A DNA stretch of 64,000 nucleotides from an uncultured Eubacteriales bacterium (GCA_900315895.1 ONAY01000006.1:1-64000), one strand, 5' to 3'. Positions 1-8,186 are shown, counted from the first letter of the stretch. The notes: generated by a model from the sequence alone, not told the origin. A program made the numbers and translations.

Positions 1-71
1 CCAACTGGGGTGATGCGATAGTTTGGAGTGAGCTTCATCACTATTCAAAATATCCTGTTTACTGGGACTAG
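1..71 (+). CDS. C-terminal end of an unknown protein (partial)
   Basis: One frame is open from base 3 to a TAG at 69-71 and reads as 22 residues ending in HHYSKYPVYWD, rich in Trp, Tyr and His as a real protein tail can be. The other two forward frames close at once. The start lies outside the window, so the product cannot be named. No clear terminator follows before the padR promoter at 103. It could also be chance, since the segment is very short. Confidence 0.4.
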   Translation, partial: NWGDAIVWSELHHYSKYPVYWD

Positions 72-102
72 TCACCAACGCTTTTTGTCCTATATCCCGG
101 TA

Positions 103-155
103 TTGACAACTATATCGAAGTCCGATATAGTGTATATATCGAAGCTCGATATATC
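103..155 (+). promoter_or_regulatory. padR promoter with two palindromic operators
   Basis: A TTGACA box (103-108) and a TATAGT box (126-131) are 17 bases apart. Two inverted repeats of the same half-site cover the promoter: TATATCG-5-CGATATA at 111-129, filling the spacer and the -10 box, and ATATATCGA-3-TCGATATAT at 134-154, at and just after the expected transcription start. The layout predicts repression by a dimeric regulator, most simply the PadR protein made directly downstream. Confidence 0.75.
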
Positions 156-179
156 GAACTGTGATAGTCAGGAGGACTT

Positions 180-503
180 ATGGACGATAAGATCAAAAGG
201 ATATATGTTCCCATGACAGAGTCCGGGTTTTACATATTGTTCTGCCTTCAGAAACCTCAGCACGGATATGGCATCAGCCAGCAGGTGAAGAAGATGACAG
301 GAGGGCAGCTCACAATAAGTGCCGGAACCATGTACGGGACGCTGTCTAAGATGGAAAAGGATGGACTCATATCCTTTTGCTACGAAGAGGATAAGAGGAA
401 ACTGTATCAGCTGACAGATCTGGGCAGGGAGATCCTGGAACTGGAGATCCGCCGCATTGAGAGATTATACAGAAACAGCAAAGGAGAGGACTGCAATGCT
501 TAA
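180..503 (+). CDS. PadR family transcriptional regulator
   Basis: A 107-residue winged-helix repressor of the short PadR type. It contains the PadR signature around residues 17-65 (FCLQKPQHGYGISQQ, then LTISAGTMYGTLSKMEKDGLI) and a short C-terminal helix for dimerisation. The ATG at 180 follows AGGAGG at 170-175. PadR proteins usually repress their own operon and release DNA on binding a small phenolic or hydrophobic ligand; the ligand here is unknown. Its stop overlaps the next gene's start region by a few bases, so the DUF2812 protein is co-translated and probably part of the same response. Confidence 0.9.
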   Translation: MDDKIKRIYVPMTESGFYILFCLQKPQHGYGISQQVKKMTGGQLTISAGTMYGTLSKMEKDGLISFCYEEDKRKLYQLTDLGREILELEIRRIERLYRNSKGEDCNA

Positions 504-1047
504 GACATTTATTCGTTTCTTCACTATAGCAGATTATGAAGATGAGGAGCTTTGGCTCAGATACAAACACAGAGAGGGATGGAAACTTGTCTCCATGACT
601 CCTCCTTGCTTCTATCATTTTGAGTCCTGCGAACCGGAAGACGTTATCTACAGGATGGATTTCAAAAATAACACTCAGACTCCGGAATACATGCAGATGA
701 TAAGTGACTTCGGCTGGGAATATGTGAATCAGTCTTTGGGTTGGCTGTATTTCAGAAAGCCATCATCGGAGGCGGAGTCAGAGGAAGACGGCGAACTGTT
801 TTCGGATGATGAATCCAGAGTCGATCTGGTGATCCAAGTCGCTAAGAAACGTCTTTGGCCGCTGGTCATAGTATTCTTGTGCTGTGTGATGCCGGGACTG
901 TTAAATACGATGAATGGACTGTACAGTGGGTTTTATGAGAAATTTTTTACCATTTTCTTTGGCACGATGTTCATAATATATGTTTTTCTCATAGTTTACT
1001 GCGGATTCAAGCTGAAAAACATAAAATCAAGGTACACAAATAAGTAA
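496..1047 (+). CDS. DUF2812 membrane protein, PadR partner
   Basis: A 183-residue protein. The first ~95 residues match the DUF2812 pattern (EELWLRYKHREGWKLVSM, then YRMDF, FGWEYV, LGWLYFRKP). An acidic linker and two predicted membrane segments follow (about residues 115-135 and 145-170). The ATG at 496 has AAGGAG just upstream and overlaps the padR stop, so the two genes are translationally coupled. PadR-DUF2812 pairs are common in Bacillota. The function of DUF2812 is not established; a role in sensing or relieving PadR at the membrane is an inference from gene pairing only. Confidence 0.8.
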   Translation: MLKTFIRFFTIADYEDEELWLRYKHREGWKLVSMTPPCFYHFESCEPEDVIYRMDFKNNTQTPEYMQMISDFGWEYVNQSLGWLYFRKPSSEAESEEDGELFSDDESRVDLVIQVAKKRLWPLVIVFLCCVMPGLLNTMNGLYSGFYEKFFTIFFGTMFIIYVFLIVYCGFKLKNIKSRYTNK

Positions 1048-1123
1048 TTCTACGGAACATAGGGTGCATTTTCTGATGATGCGTCCTACAATCAGGGCGT
1101 AAACATCAAAGGAGGTGCAAAAA

Positions 1124-2095
1124 ATGGATGCAAACAAAACAGGAGATTTTATCAGGGAACTGCGTAAAGAAAGGGAAATGACCCAGCAGCAATTTGCAGA
1201 GCTCATACATGTTTCGGATAAAGCAGTATCACGGTGGGAGACCGGAAGAGGGCTGCCCGATATAAGCAATCTGGAAGATATTGCAGGAGCATGTCAGGTA
1301 AGCGTGGCCGAACTTCTTAAGGGAGAGCGGATCTCGGAACCTGTTACTGAGGAAGACATGGAACAGGTTTCCACTGCCAGCTTCTCAATGGCGAGAGACT
1401 TCGTCCGCAGGAAGAAATGGCTGAACCTGGCTCTGGGATTCGTGATCGGAGCGATGATCCTTCTTGTTGCGGTGATCCATCTGACGAGCCCGATCCCTCT
1501 TAATAATGCCAGTGACGTGATCACTGTTGAGACATTATCTGACGGTGAGATAGTTGCAGTAATGGATGACGGCGTGGCGGGCTACGATATTGGCCGGGTC
1601 ACTGACCCTGAAACCGGCAGGACAATGTTATTCGTCAGCGGCTACGATACTCTCTGGCACAAGTTAAGAGGAAGCGATGAGCGGATCCTGGTCTCACTGG
1701 GAAAGGCCGATGATATGGACTATGTATACTATTACCCGGGACCCGAAGGCGACACTCTGATCTGGCAGGATCCTACGGCACCGGAGCCATCCGAGGGTGT
1801 GGAGACATTGCCCAGACTGGTATATAACTACTGGCTTCTGGCCGGCGGAGTATTGAGTGTGATCGGTATAGTATTTTGCGCACTCAACCGCAAAAAATAC
1901 TACCTGGGCCGTGCTCTTAAGATCACCATGATACCGGTGGCCCTGACCCTCAGCATGGCAATAGTCCTGGCGGGCAGTTTCGGAGAGATATACGGAGCTC
2001 CATATTACCTTACAGGGATCCTTCTTCTTGGGATTTTGATCTATATATTATTTATAATTATATATTCTCTCTATGCACATAAACGAAAGATATGA
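1124..2095 (+). CDS. Membrane-anchored XRE family regulator
   Basis: A 323-residue protein with an N-terminal XRE helix-turn-helix (residues ~7-62; MTQQQFAELIHVSDKAVSRW and GLPDISNLEDIA). A first transmembrane helix lies near residue 100, an extracytoplasmic region of ~110 residues follows, and three more hydrophobic segments lie at the C-terminus. The ATG at 1124 is chosen because AAAGGAGGT (1108-1116) sits the right distance upstream; a GTG nine bases earlier lies inside that site. The layout suggests a DNA-binding protein responding to an envelope or extracellular signal. A hairpin terminator follows at 2103. Targets are unknown. Confidence 0.8.
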   Translation: MDANKTGDFIRELRKEREMTQQQFAELIHVSDKAVSRWETGRGLPDISNLEDIAGACQVSVAELLKGERISEPVTEEDMEQVSTASFSMARDFVRRKKWLNLALGFVIGAMILLVAVIHLTSPIPLNNASDVITVETLSDGEIVAVMDDGVAGYDIGRVTDPETGRTMLFVSGYDTLWHKLRGSDERILVSLGKADDMDYVYYYPGPEGDTLIWQDPTAPEPSEGVETLPRLVYNYWLLAGGVLSVIGIVFCALNRKKYYLGRALKITMIPVALTLSMAIVLAGSFGEIYGAPYYLTGILLLGILIYILFIIIYSLYAHKRKI

Positions 2096-2102
2096 TACAA
2101 TG

Positions 2103-2134
2103 AGTCCGTGCTTTTCGGCACGGACTTATTTTTT
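2103..2134 (+). terminator. Hairpin terminator after the XRE regulator
   Basis: A perfect 9-bp stem (AGTCCGTGC at 2103-2111, GCACGGACT at 2118-2126) with a six-base loop is followed by TATTTTTT. It lies only 20 bases before the feoAB start codon, so it could also act as an attenuator in a feoAB leader. Confidence 0.8.
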
Positions 2135-2153
2135 AGAGAAGAACAGCATAGAT

Positions 2154-4496
2154 ATGAGACTTAATGAACTTAAGATTGGTGAATCCGCAAGAATAGATAT
2201 TATCGGAGGAGAGGGGGCCCTCAGACAGCACTTCCTGGATATGGGTCTGGTACCCGGGGCTAATGCCACACTTGTACGACTGGCACCCCTGGGGGATCCC
2301 ATGGAATTCAGGATCAGGGGCTATGAACTTACCCTAAGGATCGCAGATGCAGAGAAGATACAGGTGACCCCCGTAGAGCTGGAAGAACCTGCTCCGGCGG
2401 ATGCACCTAAACGCAATAAGACAGCTCATCCTGCCATCGGTGAGCCCGGCATACACCATATAAAAGGTGTGACTGAACCTTTTCCTGACGATCACGTACT
2501 GACCTTTGCCCTGGTGGGCAACCAGAACAGTGGCAAGACCACTCTGTTTAATCAGCTGACGGGATCAAATCAGCATGTGGGAAACTTCCCCGGAGTTACG
2601 GTGGACCGCAAGGATGGAGTGATCCGCAATCATCCCAATACCCGTATCACAGATCTTCCGGGCATCTATTCCATGTCTCCGTATACCAGCGAGGAGATCG
2701 TATCCCGTAATTTCGTGCTTCAGAGCAAGCCTGATGCCATCATAGACATCGTTGACGTCACCAATATAGAGCGAAACCTCTACCTGACCATGCAGCTGAT
2801 CGAGATGGACAGGCCTATGGTAGTTGCGCTCAACATGATGGATGAACTTATCGGAAACGGAGGGTCCATCGATGTGAACGCCATGGAAGAGGCACTGGGA
2901 GTACCGGTGGTGCCCATCTCTGCCGTCAAAAATCACGGAGTAGACGAGCTTATCACCCACGCTCTTCACATCGCAAAATATCAGGAGACACCCCTGAAAC
3001 AGGATTTTTGCTCTCAGGATGACCATGGCGGAGCTGTGCATCGCTGCCTTCACGCTGTGGAGAACCTGATAGATGACCATGCCCTTAAGGCAGGACTTCC
3101 GCTGAGATTCGCTGCGGCTAAGGCCATAGAGGGTGACCAGATGGTCATCAATCAGCTGGAACTTGATCAGAACGAACAGGAGACTCTGGAACATATAACT
3201 CTTCAGATGGAGTCGGAGAGGGGACTGGACCGCAGTGCCGCCATTGCTGACATGCGTTATACCTTCATCGAGAAAGTCTGTGAGAACAGCGTGACGAAAC
3301 CTCACGTAAGCAAGGAGCATGAACGCTCCCAGAAGATCGACAGCATCCTGACAGGCAAGTGGACAGCCCTTCCCATATTCATACTCATAATGGGAGCGGT
3401 GTTCTATCTTACCTTTAACGTTGTCGGAGCTTTCCTTCAGGAACTTCTGGAAAAAGGCATCACTTATCTGACCGACTGGGTGGACGGCATCCTTACGGCG
3501 GGAGATGTGAACGAGGCAGTGCACAGCCTCATAATCAAGGGAATATTCGAGGGAGTGGGAAGTGTAGTGAGCTTCCTTCCCATAGTCGTGGTAATGTTCT
3601 TCTTCCTGTCGCTACTGGAGGACAGCGGGTACATTGCGAGAGTGGCATTCTTCATGGACAAGCTGCTCCGCAAGATCGGAGTTTCCGGACGAAGCATCGT
3701 ACCTCTTCTCATCGGTTTTGGGTGTTCTGTGCCGGCAGTCATGGCGACCAGAACTCTTCCCAGTGAGAGGGACCGTAAGATGACCATACTCCTCACGCCC
3801 TTCATGAGCTGTACGGCCAAGCTTCCCATATATGCATTCTTCGTGAATGCCTTCTTCCCGGGAAAGGGCGGTCTTATTATGACCGGACTCTATGTCCTTG
3901 GAATCATCACCGGTATAATCATCGCTTTCCTATATAAGGGAGTACTCTTCAAGGGAGAGGCAGTCCCATTTGTTATGGAGCTTCCCAACTACAGACTTCC
4001 GGGTCTTGGGACCACCATCCAGCTCATGTGGGAGAAGGCAAAAGACTTCCTTCAGAGAGCTTTCTCTGTGATCCTCATAGCCACAGTGGTGGTCTGGTTC
4101 CTTCAGAGCTTCGATATTCGTCTGAACCTTGTGGAGGATTCTCATAGCAGCATAATGGCCATGATCGCAGGAGCCTTCGTACCTATCTTCCAGCCTCTGG
4201 GACTGGGGGATTGGCGTATCGTCACAGCTCTTATCTCAGGATTCATGGCGAAGGAGAGCGTGGTATCCGTACTGGAGGTCCTCTTCGGAGCCCAGGGAGG
4301 TGTGGCCGCGGTCATGAGCCCTGTGGGAGCGGGAAGCCTTCTGATATTCAGCCTGCTTTACACGCCCTGCGTTGCTACAATCGCATCCATAAAGAGAGAA
4401 CTGGGAAGATCCTGGGCTGCGGGAGTTGCCGTGTGGCAATGCGTATTAGCATGGCTTGTGGCATATCTTTTCACTTTGCTGATGAACATCATATAA
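2154..4496 (+). CDS. feoB: Fused FeoA-FeoB ferrous iron transporter
   Basis: A 780-residue fusion. Residues 1-~75 are an SH3-like FeoA domain. FeoB follows, with a G domain (G1 GNQNSGKTT near residue 122, G3 DLPG, G4 NMMD) and then a membrane region holding the gate motifs of FeoB, including GFGCSVPAVMATR. It moves Fe(II) across the cytoplasmic membrane with GTP hydrolysis. In most bacteria FeoA and FeoB are separate; fusions occur in anaerobes. The ATG at 2154 is the natural FeoA start; its ribosome site is weak (AGAGAAGAA). Only 20 bases separate it from the terminator at 2103-2134, so its promoter must lie upstream of or over that hairpin. Confidence 0.95.
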   Translation: MRLNELKIGESARIDIIGGEGALRQHFLDMGLVPGANATLVRLAPLGDPMEFRIRGYELTLRIADAEKIQVTPVELEEPAPADAPKRNKTAHPAIGEPGIHHIKGVTEPFPDDHVLTFALVGNQNSGKTTLFNQLTGSNQHVGNFPGVTVDRKDGVIRNHPNTRITDLPGIYSMSPYTSEEIVSRNFVLQSKPDAIIDIVDVTNIERNLYLTMQLIEMDRPMVVALNMMDELIGNGGSIDVNAMEEALGVPVVPISAVKNHGVDELITHALHIAKYQETPLKQDFCSQDDHGGAVHRCLHAVENLIDDHALKAGLPLRFAAAKAIEGDQMVINQLELDQNEQETLEHITLQMESERGLDRSAAIADMRYTFIEKVCENSVTKPHVSKEHERSQKIDSILTGKWTALPIFILIMGAVFYLTFNVVGAFLQELLEKGITYLTDWVDGILTAGDVNEAVHSLIIKGIFEGVGSVVSFLPIVVVMFFFLSLLEDSGYIARVAFFMDKLLRKIGVSGRSIVPLLIGFGCSVPAVMATRTLPSERDRKMTILLTPFMSCTAKLPIYAFFVNAFFPGKGGLIMTGLYVLGIITGIIIAFLYKGVLFKGEAVPFVMELPNYRLPGLGTTIQLMWEKAKDFLQRAFSVILIATVVVWFLQSFDIRLNLVEDSHSSIMAMIAGAFVPIFQPLGLGDWRIVTALISGFMAKESVVSVLEVLFGAQGGVAAVMSPVGAGSLLIFSLLYTPCVATIASIKRELGRSWAAGVAVWQCVLAWLVAYLFTLLMNII

Positions 4497-4520
4497 AAAG
4501 GAGGGTATCAATAACCCTCC
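4491..4520 (-). terminator. Terminator of the small membrane protein, overlapping its CDS end
   Basis: On the - strand GGAGGGT / ACCCTCC (4514-4520 and 4500-4506) forms a 7-bp stem followed by TTTTTATAT. The TGA stop codon of the - strand gene (4508-4510) is in the seven-base loop. The hairpin lies between convergent genes and may also slow transcription leaving feoAB. Confidence 0.75.
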
Positions 4521-5002
4521 CAGTAGATCTCAAAGAAATTGTAATATAACTCGGTGTTGATGTAAGTGTATTCCTCGCCTTCCTGATTGAAGTACTGGAT
4601 CAGCATGTTAAGGTTCTTGTCATCACCGTCATCAGGCGGATTCACGCCGTAGATATTTAGCTTGGATCCGTCCCCAAACTCAAAGTGAACTTCCCGGATG
4701 TGTTCGTATTCGTTTACGTCACAGACCCTTCCTGCACCGTGATCGACTATGATCTCGTAGATGAAGCTTCCAAGGTCAGCCGGGAATTTATCTTTTTTTG
4801 GCTTATCATGGGTGCAGCAGGTGAGGGAACTGTGGGTCCTGGAGTACATGAAGCTTTCCTGCATATCCACCTTATAGAAGTGGTAGTCGATCATGTACTT
4901 GAGCGGAAAGGATATTGCTACGAAAAAGATCACAAAACATGCGGTGATCAATACGATTATTCGTTTTAGTTTTTTATCTGCGTATTTGCTGACATCTGCC
5001 AT
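4508..5002 (-). CDS. Uncharacterised single-pass membrane protein
   Basis: A 164-residue protein not recognised as any family. A short basic N-terminus (residues 1-14, KYADKKLKR) is followed by one strong hydrophobic helix (~15-35), then a hydrophilic domain of ~125 residues predicted outside the cell. That domain has a CC pair (about residue 62), several acidic stretches and a Tyr-rich end. The start at 5002 is supported by AGGGGG at about 5010-5015 on this strand. It is the first of only a few - strand genes here, lies between feoAB and the superoxide reductase, and ends in its own terminator. Its function is unknown; a link to iron or redox stress is suggested only by position. Confidence 0.7.
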   Translation of the reverse strand: MADVSKYADKKLKRIIVLITACFVIFFVAISFPLKYMIDYHFYKVDMQESFMYSRTHSSLTCCTHDKPKKDKFPADLGSFIYEIIVDHGAGRVCDVNEYEHIREVHFEFGDGSKLNIYGVNPPDDGDDKNLNMLIQYFNQEGEEYTYINTELYYNFFEIYWEGY

Positions 5003-5088
5003 TTGAACCCCCTGTTGTTACGATTTGTTACAGACAATCCCATCAGTATAAGTATACGGGAAAATATCAAAATACGCAAGTTCTGCGG

Positions 5089-5117
5089 TTTACAGATCGA
5101 CAATTTTAAAGTATAAT
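5089..5117 (+). promoter_or_regulatory. Promoter of the superoxide reductase gene
   Basis: TTTACA (5089-5094) and a perfect TATAAT (5112-5117) are separated by 17 bases, about 45 bases before the start codon. No operator-like repeat is obvious in the spacer. Confidence 0.8.
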
Positions 5118-5161
5118 GTAGCTGTAAGTTAAAGCTCGGTAGATTACAGGAGGTGATGTTA

Positions 5162-5539
5162 ATGGTGCAAATGTATAAGTGCGACATATGCGGCAACATC
5201 TTTATCGTAGGATATAACGCAGGACCTGTTCCCGTATGCTGCGGACAGCCCATGAGACTTATTACAGCAAACACAGAGGAGGCTGCTTTTGAGAAGCACA
5301 TTCCTTGTGTAACAGTGGACGGCGATACCGTCGATATCATGGTCGGGGAAGTTCCTCATCCGATGACTGAACCACACTATATCGCTTCGATAATGCTGGA
5401 GACAGACAGAAGCCTTCTCATCAAATACAATCGTCCCACGGACGAGCCCAAGACAAAGTTCATCGTTCCTCCGGGAGAGAAGCCGGTGGCAGCTTATGAA
5501 TACTGCAACCTGCACGGACTTTGGAAGAAGGACATCTAA
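5162..5539 (+). CDS. dfx: Desulfoferrodoxin (superoxide reductase)
   Basis: A 125-residue two-iron superoxide reductase that reduces superoxide to peroxide in the cytoplasm without releasing oxygen, a hallmark of anaerobes. The N-terminal desulforedoxin-like domain has CDICG and the paired CC (VCCGQPM) that bind a rubredoxin-type iron. The C-terminal catalytic domain has the His/Cys iron ligands in EKHIPCV, PHPMTEPHYI and CNLHGLW. The ATG at 5162 sits about 7 bases after ACAGGAGGTG; an ATG three codons later is possible. It is transcribed alone, with its own promoter at 5089 and terminator at 5572. Confidence 0.95.
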   Translation: MVQMYKCDICGNIFIVGYNAGPVPVCCGQPMRLITANTEEAAFEKHIPCVTVDGDTVDIMVGEVPHPMTEPHYIASIMLETDRSLLIKYNRPTDEPKTKFIVPPGEKPVAAYEYCNLHGLWKKDI

Positions 5540-5571
5540 ACTCTGATATTGACGTCATATGGCGCAGGATG

Positions 5572-5600
5572 ATCCGGTCCTACGGGGCCGGATTTTTCTT
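5572..5600 (+). terminator. Terminator with a UACG tetraloop
   Basis: A 9-bp stem (5572-5580 with 5585-5593, one G-U pair) is closed by C(UACG)G, an extra-stable UNCG tetraloop, and followed by TTTTTCTTT. It ends the superoxide reductase transcript. Confidence 0.85.
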
Positions 5601-5610
5601 TGCTCTGACA

Positions 5611-5639
5611 TTGATTTAGAATTGACTTGGGAGTATAAT
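5611..5639 (+). promoter_or_regulatory. Promoter of the MATE exporter gene
   Basis: TTGATT (5611-5616) and TATAAT (5634-5639) are 17 bases apart, about 50 bases before the start codon at 5691. Confidence 0.75.
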
Positions 5640-5690
5640 ACGGTCTCGGTGCGGCATAATAAGAGCCGCCAATAATCTTAGAGGTCTTAA

Positions 5691-7091
5691 ATGAACGAGA
5701 AACGCGCTGTCTTTGAGTCCATGCCCGTGCCAAAAGCACTGAGAATGCTGGCAGGACCAACCATTATAAGTCAGCTTATAAATTTAATATATAATGCAGT
5801 GGACGCCATATTCATCGGGCAGACAGGTGATGCCTATAAGACGGCAGCCGTTACCCTGGCATTTACCATCTTTATGATGAATATAGCCATAGCCAATCTT
5901 TTCGGTATCGGCGGAGGCAGTCTCATCGCAAGGCTTGCAGGGAAGGGGCACACAGAGAAGGCTAAGGGGATATCTTCCTTCAGCTTCTGGGCATCCATCG
6001 GTGCGGCGGCCCTGTATTCCCTGGTGATCTGGATATTCATGGATCAGATCCTTTACGGCCTGGGAGCATCAGAGAATACCATTGTTTTCGCAAGACAGTA
6101 TGTGACCTTCGTTATCGTGATCGGAGACATTCCGCTCATAATCTCCCTTACGGCCGCTCATCTTTTGAGGAATACAGGATATGCCAGGCAGGCCGGGTTC
6201 GGTCTTTCAGGAGGAGGCCTTCTGAATATCGCCTTAGACCCGCTTTTCATGTTCGTGATCTTTCCAAAGGGCATGGAGGTGGCAGGAGCTGCAGTGGCGA
6301 CACTTCTTTCGAATGTGATCTCCGCCATCTACCTTGTGGCAGTTATCATCAGGGTATCAAAACATGCGCCCATCAGCATATCGCCCCGGGACATGAAGAG
6401 CATAGTCTTAAAGGACACGAAGGAAGTCTTCACGGTAGGCACACCGTCTGCGCTGCTTCCCGGACTTTTCGATGTAGCTAATATATTCCTCAATGCCTTC
6501 ATGGCCATGCATGGGGATCTGCAGCTGGCAGCCATCGGTATCGTCATGAGGATCGACAGACTGCCCAATGCCATCAATATAGGCATATGTCAGGGTAGCC
6601 TTCCTCTGATCGCATACAATTACGCGTCGGGAAATCATGAAAGAATGAGCGAAGTGGTAAAGACTGCCAGGATCTACGGTATCGTCGTATCGCTTCTGTC
6701 CCTTGCACTATTCCAGCTTGCGCCGGGAGTTCTCTGCGGTGCCTTCATGAGGCAGGGGACCGCAGGAGATCCTGCCATGGCTCAGGCTACCATTGTATTT
6801 GCCATAAGGTTCCTGAGACTCAGATCCTTGTCTTCCTTCTTCCCCATGCTGAATTACAGCACCTCATACAATCTTCAGGCCGTGGGAGACGGCAGGGACA
6901 CATTCATCCATGCGGTGGTAAGGATACTTGGACTCTACATACCCATAATGTATCTAATGAACGTACTTTTCGGTTCAGATGGACTGGCAGTCTGCTACGC
7001 CATATCTGAAGCCATATCCAGCATATTCGTGCTCTGGCTTTTCAGAAGGTGGAAAAGATCCCACGTCAAGATGGGTCAGGACCGAGCATAA
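5691..7091 (+). CDS. MATE family multidrug/cation antiporter
   Basis: A 466-residue integral membrane protein with about twelve hydrophobic helices in two similar halves, as in MATE exporters. Typical motifs are LAGPTIISQLINLIYNAVDA near the N-terminus and GGGSLIARLAG in the first half. MATE proteins expel cationic drugs or metabolites with Na+ or H+ influx; the substrate here cannot be read. The length is normal for the family. It has its own promoter and a strong terminator (7104-7130), so it is a single-gene unit. Confidence 0.9.
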   Translation: MNEKRAVFESMPVPKALRMLAGPTIISQLINLIYNAVDAIFIGQTGDAYKTAAVTLAFTIFMMNIAIANLFGIGGGSLIARLAGKGHTEKAKGISSFSFWASIGAAALYSLVIWIFMDQILYGLGASENTIVFARQYVTFVIVIGDIPLIISLTAAHLLRNTGYARQAGFGLSGGGLLNIALDPLFMFVIFPKGMEVAGAAVATLLSNVISAIYLVAVIIRVSKHAPISISPRDMKSIVLKDTKEVFTVGTPSALLPGLFDVANIFLNAFMAMHGDLQLAAIGIVMRIDRLPNAINIGICQGSLPLIAYNYASGNHERMSEVVKTARIYGIVVSLLSLALFQLAPGVLCGAFMRQGTAGDPAMAQATIVFAIRFLRLRSLSSFFPMLNYSTSYNLQAVGDGRDTFIHAVVRILGLYIPIMYLMNVLFGSDGLAVCYAISEAISSIFVLWLFRRWKRSHVKMGQDRA

Positions 7092-7103
7092 GGGCATAAA
7101 AAT

Positions 7104-7130
7104 TACCGGGCTTCAAGCCCGGTATTCTTT
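7104..7130. terminator. Bidirectional terminator between MATE and TM2 genes
   Basis: A perfect 9-bp stem TACCGGGCT / AGCCCGGTA with loop TCA (7104-7124). An A-rich stretch precedes it and TTCTTTT follows, so it can work for both convergent genes (7091 end and 7141 end). Confidence 0.8.
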
Positions 7131-7140
7131 TGATTCTGAT

Positions 7141-7665
7141 TCAGTAGGTGAACATGCGTATCAGCTGTATGATCTCTGATACTATGTCCACGATGACCCC
7201 AATGCCGAAGATGCCTGCAGTGAACAGGTAGAGTATGCCCATTCCGATCCTTTTGTCCATGAACTTATGGGCACCGAGGAGCCCGAAGAGGCAGGTGATC
7301 ACCAGCTTTATAATGAGCCAGCTCTTCTGATCGGCGGTGGGGGCGCCCTGTGAAGGGTCCCAGTTGTTGGAACGCCTGTAACTGTTATTTTTGTAGTCGT
7401 AGGTTCTTCTGTTATCGTAGCTTTGGTCTTCGCGGCGCTGGTCATAGGCTTCCCGGTTTCTTCTGGCAGCCTCCTCCTTCTGGGCACGGATCCTTCCTCT
7501 TTCAAATTCATATCCCGCCTGCTTGGCGTTATCGAACTTGATGTGGCTGGCCTCATCGTCCAGGGTGAAGACTGAGTCGCAGTATTCACATTTGATGCGG
7601 GTGCTCCCCTCAGGGACCATCATGGTAGCTCCGCAGTTTTGGCATTTGACTTGTACCAGTTTCAT
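7141..7665 (-). CDS. TM2-domain membrane protein with N-terminal zinc ribbon
   Basis: A 174-residue protein. Residues ~8-35 form a zinc ribbon (CQNCG and CEYCD), followed by a charged Arg/Asp/Tyr/Asn-rich linker (~50-110). The C-terminal TM2 domain has two helices joined by a short turn (FGLLGAHKFMDKRIGMGILY). TM2 proteins are small membrane proteins of unclear function; the zinc ribbon suggests binding to another protein or nucleic acid on the cytoplasmic side. The start at 7665 is supported by GAGGT upstream on this strand. It is convergent with the MATE gene and divergent from the copper operon. Confidence 0.8.
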   Translation of the reverse strand: MKLVQVKCQNCGATMMVPEGSTRIKCEYCDSVFTLDDEASHIKFDNAKQAGYEFERGRIRAQKEEAARRNREAYDQRREDQSYDNRRTYDYKNNSYRRSNNWDPSQGAPTADQKSWLIIKLVITCLFGLLGAHKFMDKRIGMGILYLFTAGIFGIGVIVDIVSEIIQLIRMFTY

Positions 7666-7775
7666 ATCGATACCTCTGATCCTACAATGGCTTTTTGATA
7701 TTATAGCAGATTACCAAAAGCTATGTATAGTAGTTTTATTGACTAAGCTTTCGTAGATAATGGCGCAAAATATGT

Positions 7776-7834
7776 TTGACATATACCCTTATGGGGTATA
7801 TTATTACAACAGAAGAGATACCCTACAGGGGTAT
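7776..7834 (+). promoter_or_regulatory. csoR-copA promoter with two CsoR operators
   Basis: TTGACA (7776-7781) and TATTAT (7799-7804) are 17 bases apart. The spacer is an inverted repeat ATATACCC-5-GGGTATAT (7781-7801), and a second copy ATACCC-5-GGGTAT lies at 7818-7834 in the leader. Both match the G/C-tract palindrome bound by CsoR repressors, so copper should relieve repression of this operon. Confidence 0.85.
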
Positions 7835-7867
7835 GTCAATAGGATTTTTTGCGACAGGAGACCCATA

Positions 7868-8173
7868 ATGAGTGAAAAAGATAAATGCTGCTGTCACCGT
7901 AAAAAGGTGAGAGACGACAAGGAATACAAGGATCTGATGAACAGGCTCAAGCGCATAGAAGGCCAGGTAAGAGGTATCCAGCGGATGCTGGAGGAGAACG
8001 CATATTGTCCGGAGATAATGGTACAGGTCTCCGCGGTCAATAACGCTCTTAACAGTTTCAACAAGGTGCTCCTTGCAGAGCATATCAGGACCTGCGTGGT
8101 GGATGACATCAAGGCAGGCAGGGAAGAGACCATAGATGAACTTACAGATACTTTGAAAAAGGTCATGAAGTAA
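7868..8173 (+). CDS. csoR: CsoR copper-sensing repressor
   Basis: A 101-residue all-helical repressor of the CsoR/RcnR family. The Cu(I)-binding triad is present as Cys47, His72 and Cys76 (YCPEI, EHIRTC), the pattern of true copper sensors. Unusually, the N-terminus carries CCCH (residues 7-10), which could bind extra metal. The ATG at 7868 follows ACAGGAG. It is the first gene of the operon with the copper ATPase 14 bases downstream, and twin operators overlie the promoter, so it autoregulates. Confidence 0.95.
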   Translation: MSEKDKCCCHRKKVRDDKEYKDLMNRLKRIEGQVRGIQRMLEENAYCPEIMVQVSAVNNALNSFNKVLLAEHIRTCVVDDIKAGREETIDELTDTLKKVMK

Positions 8174-8186
8174 GGGAGGGGATAGA

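Noticed and set aside
28..216. Short + strand frame across the padR promoter
   Set aside because: It runs through the TTGACA/TATAGT promoter and both operators into padR in another frame and has no ribosome site or family resemblance.
2565..3524. Long open frame on the - strand inside feoAB
   Set aside because: It is opposite a well-supported FeoB, has no recognisable domains, and is explained by the codon bias of the + strand gene.
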